From contig JAEDMA010000048.1 in assembly GCA_016295005.1 (NCBI GenBank), positions 1 to 10,408 on the forward strand: 10,408 nucleotides of DNA, read 5' to 3'. The stretch is from Christensenellaceae bacterium (GTDB lineage Bacteria > Bacillota > Clostridia > Christensenellales > Borkfalkiaceae). The notes below the pieces were generated by a model that saw only the letters and a program-made list of their open reading frames with translations, was not told where the DNA came from and ran no database searches. Positions 7,428 to 10,408 of this stretch are shown here, piece by piece. Position 1 is the stretch's first letter; each line of letters opens with the position of its first letter. The position numbers were made by a program, and so were the translations under genes.

Positions 7428-8529
7428 ATGATTAAAAGCGACGAATACAAAGCGAAGATAAAAGAACTTCAGGGAATATTATACGAGGCAGGGCACTCTC
7501 TTTGACCTGGACAGGTTAAGAGAAGAATTAAAAGAAAAAACCGAACAATCCGAAAAACCTGAAGTTTTTCTGGATTTGGCGAAATCACAGCAAATATCTA
7601 AAGAAATCGCCGCATTAACTAATAAAATAGCCGCTTACGATAAAGCGGATAAAGTTATTTCGGACGCAGCCGATATTGTCGACTTGGCGGAAGAAGAAAA
7701 CGACGAGAGTTTGCTTTCCGAACTCGACGAAGAGTTGAAAACGGTTGAAAAAACGGTGGAGGAGATGAGGCTTCAGGCGCTTCTTCGCGGCAAATACGAC
7801 AAATTGAACGCCATACTCACCCTACACGCCGGCGCAGGCGGCACGGAAGCGTGCGACTGGACGGAAATGCTTTACAGAATGTACATTTGTTACGCCGAAA
7901 AAAACGGGTTTACTCTTACCGAGTTAGACCGTCTGGAAGGCGACGAAGCGGGTATAAAATCCGTTTCGTTTAAAGTTGAAGGCGAAAATGCTTACGGATA
8001 CCTGAAAGCCGAAAAAGGAGTCCATAGATTAGTCAGAATCTCTCCTTTTGACGCAAATAAACGCCGTCATACGTCTTTTTCTTCTCTCGAAGTAATGCCG
8101 GAAATAGTCGACGACGAAGAAATTAAAATCAATCCCGACGAATTGAGAATAGACACGTACAGAAGCAGCGGCGCGGGCGGTCAGCATATCAACAAAACCG
8201 ATTCCGCTATACGAATAACTCACTTACCGACGGGAATCGTCGTTTCTTGTCAGAACGAAAGAAGCCAGACGCAGAATAAGGAAATGGCAATGAGAATGCT
8301 TATCGGTAAACTCACCGAAAAGCGTGAAGAAGAAAGGCTCGAACGTGACCAGTCCATTAAAGGGGAGATAAAGAAAATCGAATGGGGCAGTCAGATCAGA
8401 AGTTACGTTTTCTGCCCTTATACTCTCGTAAAAGACCATAGAACGGGCTACGAAGATTCCGACGTTCAGTCGGTAATGAACGGCAATATACAAGGTTTTA
8501 TCAACGATTACCTGAAAAAATCTCAATGA
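7428..8529 (+). CDS. prfB: Peptide chain release factor 2, expressed through a programmed +1 frameshift
   Basis: Recognises UAA and UGA in the ribosomal A site and triggers peptide release. Translation starts at ATG 7428, 5 nt after AAGGAG (7417-7422). It reads 25 codons to CTT TGA, shifts +1 at the Leu codon (7500-7502, base 7503 skipped) and continues from GAC at 7504. The joined protein is 366 residues, as in B. subtilis. With that numbering the codon-recognition tripeptide SPF falls at 205-207 and the catalytic GGQ at 250-252, the same positions as in E. coli. The N-terminal helical domain (to about 110) is followed by the release-factor core (HAGAGGTEACDW, about 133-144; GDEAGIKSV; SGAGGQHINKTDSA). 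Starting at the in-frame TTG at 7576 would lose the first 49 residues and is wrong. RF2 autoregulates through the in-frame UGA: scarce RF2 favours the shift. The stop overlaps the tsaD start (ATGA). Confidence 0.97.
7490..7506 (+). promoter_or_regulatory. prfB programmed +1 frameshift site
   Basis: Slippery CTT TGA C (7500-7506) matches the near-universal bacterial prfB site: Leu codon, UGA stop, then C, which is a weak termination context. The stimulatory Shine-Dalgarno-like element is only AGGG (7490-7493), with 6 nt to the CTT. E. coli has AGGGGG 3 nt before it. The site itself is certain; the stimulator is unusually poor. Confidence 0.95.
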
Positions 8530-9578
8530 GTTATTTTGAAAAAGTAAAAAACACCGAGATAAAAAAAGACGCGGTTATAATGGGGATAGAATCTTCTTGC
8601 GACGAAACCGCCGTTGCGATAGTTAAAAACGGCAGGGAAATTCTTGCCGACGAAATTATCAGTTCGGCGACGGAACACGCAAGGTTCGGCGGAGTTGTTC
8701 CCGAAATCGCTTCGAGAAACCATACCGTAGCCATTTTAACGGCAACCGAGAACGCTTTAAAATCCGCGGGGCTTACGTTGAACGATATCGACGCTTTTGC
8801 CGTTACCGAAGGCGCGGGGCTTTTAGGCGCGTTGCTTGTCGGCGTATCGTTTGCGAAAGCCGTCGCTTATTCAACCGATAAACCGCTCGTTCCGGTAAGT
8901 CACATAAGGGGCCATATCGCAGCGGCGTACCTTGCGGATAAAACGTTGAAACCGCCTTTCGTAACCATTCTTGCAAGCGGCGGTCATACGGCTATAATTG
9001 CGGTGGAAGATTATTATAAACTAACCGTTTTAGGCGGAACCATCGACGATGCCGTCGGCGAAGCGTTCGATAAAGTCGCAAGAGTTTTAGGCTTGAATTA
9101 TCCGGGAGGTCCGAACGTTGAAAGGCTCGCAAAAACCGGGCAGAATACGGTAAAACTTCCCAAAATGCTCGCTCACTACGACGGCGGCGAATATGATTTT
9201 TCTTACAGCGGACTAAAAACCGCGGTAATAAACTACGTTCATACCGAACAGCAAAAAGGTAACGAAGTAAATAAAGCGGACGTTGCCGACAGTTTTCAAC
9301 ATTCGGCAATAGACGTTCTTGTTGAAAAAGCCGTTATGGCTATGAAAAAAACGGGTTATACGACGCTTGCCGTTTCGGGCGGCGTCGGCGCAAACGGATA
9401 TTTAAGGGATTTGCTGAAAGAAACCTGTGAAAAACGCGGATATAAACTTGTTCTTCCGGAAAAAAGATATTGCACGGATAACGGCGCAATGATAGCGGCT
9501 GAAGGATATTTACAATACTTAAAAGGAAACTTTGCGGATCTAACGTTAAACGCGAAAGCGGTCGTTCCACTTAAATAA
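8526..9578 (+). CDS. tsaD: tRNA N6-adenosine threonylcarbamoyltransferase TsaD
   Basis: Catalyses transfer of threonylcarbamoyl from threonylcarbamoyl-AMP to A37 of ANN-decoding tRNAs (t6A), with TsaB and TsaE, which are not in this window. The 350-residue product has the Kae1/Qri7/TsaD ASKHA fold: GIESSCDETAVAIV (20-33), the metal-binding SHIRGH with His126 and His130, SGGHT (151-155), DDAVGEAFDKVAR (174-186), YSGLKTA (227-233), VSGGVGAN (283-290) and the third metal ligand Asp318 in CTDNGAM. The start at 8526 is in an ATGA overlap with prfB and has no Shine-Dalgarno sequence, so coupling is likely. The alternative ATG at 8580 would remove the first beta strand (AVIMGIE) and is rejected. The 14 residues before that strand are somewhat longer than typical. 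Formerly named gcp/ygjD and once annotated as O-sialoglycoprotein endopeptidase. Confidence 0.97.
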   Translation: MSYFEKVKNTEIKKDAVIMGIESSCDETAVAIVKNGREILADEIISSATEHARFGGVVPEIASRNHTVAILTATENALKSAGLTLNDIDAFAVTEGAGLLGALLVGVSFAKAVAYSTDKPLVPVSHIRGHIAAAYLADKTLKPPFVTILASGGHTAIIAVEDYYKLTVLGGTIDDAVGEAFDKVARVLGLNYPGGPNVERLAKTGQNTVKLPKMLAHYDGGEYDFSYSGLKTAVINYVHTEQQKGNEVNKADVADSFQHSAIDVLVEKAVMAMKKTGYTTLAVSGGVGANGYLRDLLKETCEKRGYKLVLPEKRYCTDNGAMIAAEGYLQYLKGNFADLTLNAKAVVPLK

Positions 9579-9583
9579 CGATT

Positions 9584-9868
9584 ATGATTAAACATATAGT
9601 GTGCTTTAAATTAAAAGAAGGAACCGACGTCGAAAAGACAAAAGAAATACTTTTGTCTATGAAAGGAAAAGTTCCTGAAATAAAAGATATCGAAGTTGGA
9701 GTAGATTTCTTGCATTCCGAAAGGTCTTATGATATAATATTACAGATAACGCTTGAAAACGAAGCGGCGTTAACCGATTATCAGAATGACGAATACCACT
9801 GCTCGGTTGTAAAAAAACATATGCACGCGGTCAGAACAGGCAGTATAGCGGTGGATTACGAATTGTAA
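9584..9868 (+). CDS. Dabb (stress-responsive A/B barrel) domain protein
   Basis: A 94-residue single-domain protein matching the Dabb family. It opens with MIKHIVCFKLKEGTD, then a helix with the KGKVPEIKDIEVGVDF turn (27-42), SYDIILQITLEN (48-59), and the family's ending Y-x-N-DEYH-x(2)-VVKKHM (65-80) with His72 and His79. Dabb proteins form dimeric ferredoxin-like alpha/beta barrels. A few are enzymes (olivetolic acid cyclase in plants); bacterial members are mostly uncharacterised. It starts 5 nt after the tsaD stop with no visible Shine-Dalgarno sequence and is probably the last gene of the operon. The family is recognisable by eye; no function can be assigned. Confidence 0.85.
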   Translation: MIKHIVCFKLKEGTDVEKTKEILLSMKGKVPEIKDIEVGVDFLHSERSYDIILQITLENEAALTDYQNDEYHCSVVKKHMHAVRTGSIAVDYEL

Positions 9869-9891
9869 TTTTTCGTTAATACAGATAAATT

Positions 9892-9908
9892 CGCAGAAAT
9901 GCGTTTTT
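9892..9908 (+). terminator. Weak intrinsic terminator candidate after the metK-tsaD operon
   Basis: CGCA-GAAA-TGCG (9892-9903) forms a 4-bp stem capped by a GNRA loop, directly followed by TTTTT (9904-9908). The stem is short for an efficient terminator, so read-through into the tRNA is possible. Confidence 0.4.
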
Positions 9909-9922
9909 ATAAGTGTGGATTA

Positions 9923-9957
9923 AGCGAAACGCTCCGCCTCGGAACGCCCTTGCCGAG
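9923..9957 (+). other. GC-rich stretch with two small hairpins before tRNA-Leu
   Basis: AGCG-AAA-CGCT (9923-9933) and CTCGG/CCGAG (9938-9942 with 9953-9957, 10-nt loop) lie in an otherwise AT-rich gap. CCCTT (9947-9951) could alternatively pair with AAGGG (9967-9971). I do not recognise the element; it may be part of the tRNA leader. No convincing tRNA promoter is visible: TAATAT at 9972-9977 is too close to the tRNA's first base. Confidence 0.3.
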
Positions 9958-9979
9958 TAAAAATCAAAGGGTAATATAT

Positions 9980-10066
9980 GCGGGTATGGCGGAACTGGCA
10001 GACGCGTAAGATTCAGGTTCTTATGCCGGCAACGGCGTACAGGTTCGATTCCTGCTACCCGCACCA
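9980..10066 (+). tRNA. tRNA-Leu (anticodon CAG)
   Basis: An 87-nt class II tRNA. Acceptor GCGGGTA (9980-9986) pairs with TACCCGC (10056-10062), then discriminator A and encoded CCA. The D stem is GCG/CGC (9989-9991, 10003-10005). The anticodon stem is TAAGA/TCTTA with loop TTCAGGT, anticodon CAG at 10014-10016. The long variable arm is GCCG-GCAA-CGGC (10025-10036). The T arm is ACAGG/CCTGC with loop TTCGATT. The long variable arm and the anticodon identify leucine (reads CUG). The outermost T-stem pair is an A·C mismatch (10039/10055). Confidence 0.97.
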
Positions 10067-10075
10067 TACAAGAAA

Positions 10076-10117
10076 CCATAATATTGATACGAAATATATC
10101 GGTATTATGGCTTTTTT
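10076..10117 (+). terminator. Strong intrinsic terminator after tRNA-Leu
   Basis: CCATAATA (10076-10083) pairs with TATTATGG (10103-10110), and TTGATA (10084-10089) pairs with TATCGG (10097-10102) including two G·U pairs. This gives a 14-bp stem with a 7-nt loop, then C and TTTTTT (10112-10117). It lies 9 nt after the tRNA CCA end. Confidence 0.85.
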
Positions 10118-10223
10118 ATTGCAAAAATAGGGGTGTTTTGCCATTTTTCATAGGTTTTGCACCAAAAATTAAGGCTTGCCGGGATGGTTTTCATCCTTGC
10201 AATACTTTTTTGTTTTTAGCCAT
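10107..10223. repeat. 117-bp segment with imperfect inverted ends (possible small repeat element)
   Basis: The left end reads ATGGCT (10107-10112) then ATTGCAA (10118-10124). The right end on the other strand reads ATGGCT (10223-10218) then ATTGCAA (10203-10197). The two motifs are therefore inverted at both ends, with 5 and 14 bases between them. The middle contains the hairpin at 10176-10202. It could be a short non-autonomous repeat or chance in AT-rich DNA. It overlaps the tRNA terminator's 3' arm. The minus strand can be read for about 29 codons across it, with no other sign of a gene. Confidence 0.25.
10176..10217 (+). terminator. Second terminator-like hairpin
   Basis: TTGC (10176-10179) pairs with GCAA (10199-10202), followed by one mismatch, one G·U pair, and GGATG (10182-10186) with CATCC (10192-10196) around a GTTTT loop. 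TACTTTTTTGTTTTT follows (10203-10217). It may back up the terminator at 10076 or serve a transcript ending here. Confidence 0.5.
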
Positions 10224-10228
10224 AAAAA

Positions 10229-10246
10229 ATAAATTGTTCAATTTAT
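10229..10246. promoter_or_regulatory. 18-bp dyad, operator-like
   Basis: ATAAATTG (10229-10236), TT, CAATTTAT (10239-10246) is a perfect 8-bp inverted repeat about 40 bp upstream of the promoter at 10287. It might bind a dimeric regulator. It is AT-rich, so chance is possible. Confidence 0.25.
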
Positions 10247-10286
10247 AGGTATTATTTAAAATACAATCTCCAAACAATTAAAAGTG

Positions 10287-10314
10287 TTGCCAAAAATGCT
10301 CTTTATGTTATAAT
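10287..10314 (+). promoter_or_regulatory. Sigma-A promoter with extended -10
   Basis: TTGCCA (10287-10292), a 16-bp spacer, then TGTTATAAT (10306-10314), a perfect -10 with the TGn extension. The expected start is near 10321. It points rightward, out of the window, towards the possible gene at 10340. Confidence 0.65.
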
Positions 10315-10339
10315 AAACTCATCAGTAAATAAGAATTTA

Positions 10340-10408
10340 ATGGAAAGAATTTTTTTAAATCAACACAATATGCTATTCTTGTTGTTCCGTTTCTCTTTGG
10401 CAGGTGGT
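10340..10408 (+). CDS. Possible start of a gene running off the window (23 codons visible)
   Basis: An open frame starts at ATG 10340, about 20 nt after the predicted start site of the promoter at 10287, and runs to the window end. The visible product starts MERIFLNQHN and continues with a hydrophobic stretch (MLFLLF at 11-16). There is no Shine-Dalgarno sequence before 10340; ATG 10370 in the same frame is an alternative start. The minus strand can also be read as the last 15 codons of a gene ending at 10360, so the direction is not settled. No family can be named from this length. Confidence 0.3.
   Translation, partial: MERIFLNQHNMLFLLFRFSLAGG

Noticed and set aside
7576..8529. prfB starting at the in-frame TTG at 7576
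   Set aside because: This would remove 49 N-terminal residues. The frameshifted product from 7428 has normal length and places SPF and GGQ exactly where E. coli RF2 has them. The apparent broken reading frame is programmed, not a pseudogene.
8580..9578. tsaD starting at ATG 8580
   Set aside because: This start loses the first beta strand of the fold, and there is no ribosome binding site; the ATGA overlap with prfB at 8526 is the better start.
9950..9977. TTGCCG-16 bp-TAATAT as the tRNA promoter
   Set aside because: Transcription would begin inside the tRNA, near 9984.
9876..10079. 67-codon minus-strand frame across the tRNA
   Set aside because: It runs antisense through a well-formed tRNA-Leu gene; the product has no recognisable features.
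10108..10223. Minus-strand mini-gene of about 29 codons
   Set aside because: No ribosome binding site or promoter; it overlaps two terminator-like hairpins, and other frames are also open over this short stretch.
10044..10408. Prophage or island attachment site at the tRNA 3' end
   Set aside because: No repeat of the tRNA 3' sequence and no integrase is visible within the window; the evidence would have to come from beyond the right edge.
1..10408. CRISPR array, transposase, toxin-antitoxin or other defence system
   Set aside because: No regularly spaced repeats and no such protein families were found on either strand; the window is mostly housekeeping genes.

Overview
The window looks like chromosomal DNA of a low-to-moderate-GC Gram-positive bacterium, most likely an uncultured member of Clostridia (Bacillota). 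This is inferred from the gene set and order (comF next to secA-prfB, as in Bacillota), Bacillus/Clostridium-like protein sequences, strong AGGAG-type ribosome binding sites and two promoters with perfect -35/-10 hexamers. UGA is used as a stop codon (comF, prfB) and release factor 2 is present, so the standard bacterial code applies. Most of the window is housekeeping sequence. I do not see a clear-cut new defence or mobile system.

Left part (1-2423, minus strand): two ABC half-transporters overlapping by one base, the second cut by the window edge. The complete one has the classic degenerate ATPase site of heterodimeric exporters (TM287/BmrC type): catalytic Glu replaced by Asp and switch His replaced by Gln. 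The pair is probably a heterodimeric exporter of drugs, lipids or peptides.

Divergent intergenic region (2424-2810): two back-to-back consensus sigma-A promoters, each TTGACA-17 bp-TATAAT. The exporter promoter gives a leader of about 175 nt. This leader holds an 18-codon ORF and two mutually exclusive hairpins, the second ending directly at the exporter's Shine-Dalgarno sequence. It is the most interesting regulatory candidate in the window. The metK side has a leader of only about 28 nt, with no room for a SAM riboswitch.

Central operon (2811-9868, plus strand): metK, comF-family, secA, prfB (with its programmed +1 frameshift), tsaD and a small Dabb-domain gene. Gaps are -4 to +10 nt, so this is almost certainly one transcript. 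Together they serve methyl-donor supply, protein export, translation termination and tRNA t6A modification, that is, growth-linked functions.

Right part (9869-10408): a weak hairpin after the operon, a short GC-rich structured stretch, tRNA-Leu(CAG) with encoded CCA, and a strong intrinsic terminator. After that the sequence becomes AT-rich and different in style. It holds a second terminator-like hairpin inside a roughly 117-bp segment with imperfect inverted ends, an 18-bp dyad, an extended -10 promoter and possibly the first codons of another gene running off the window.
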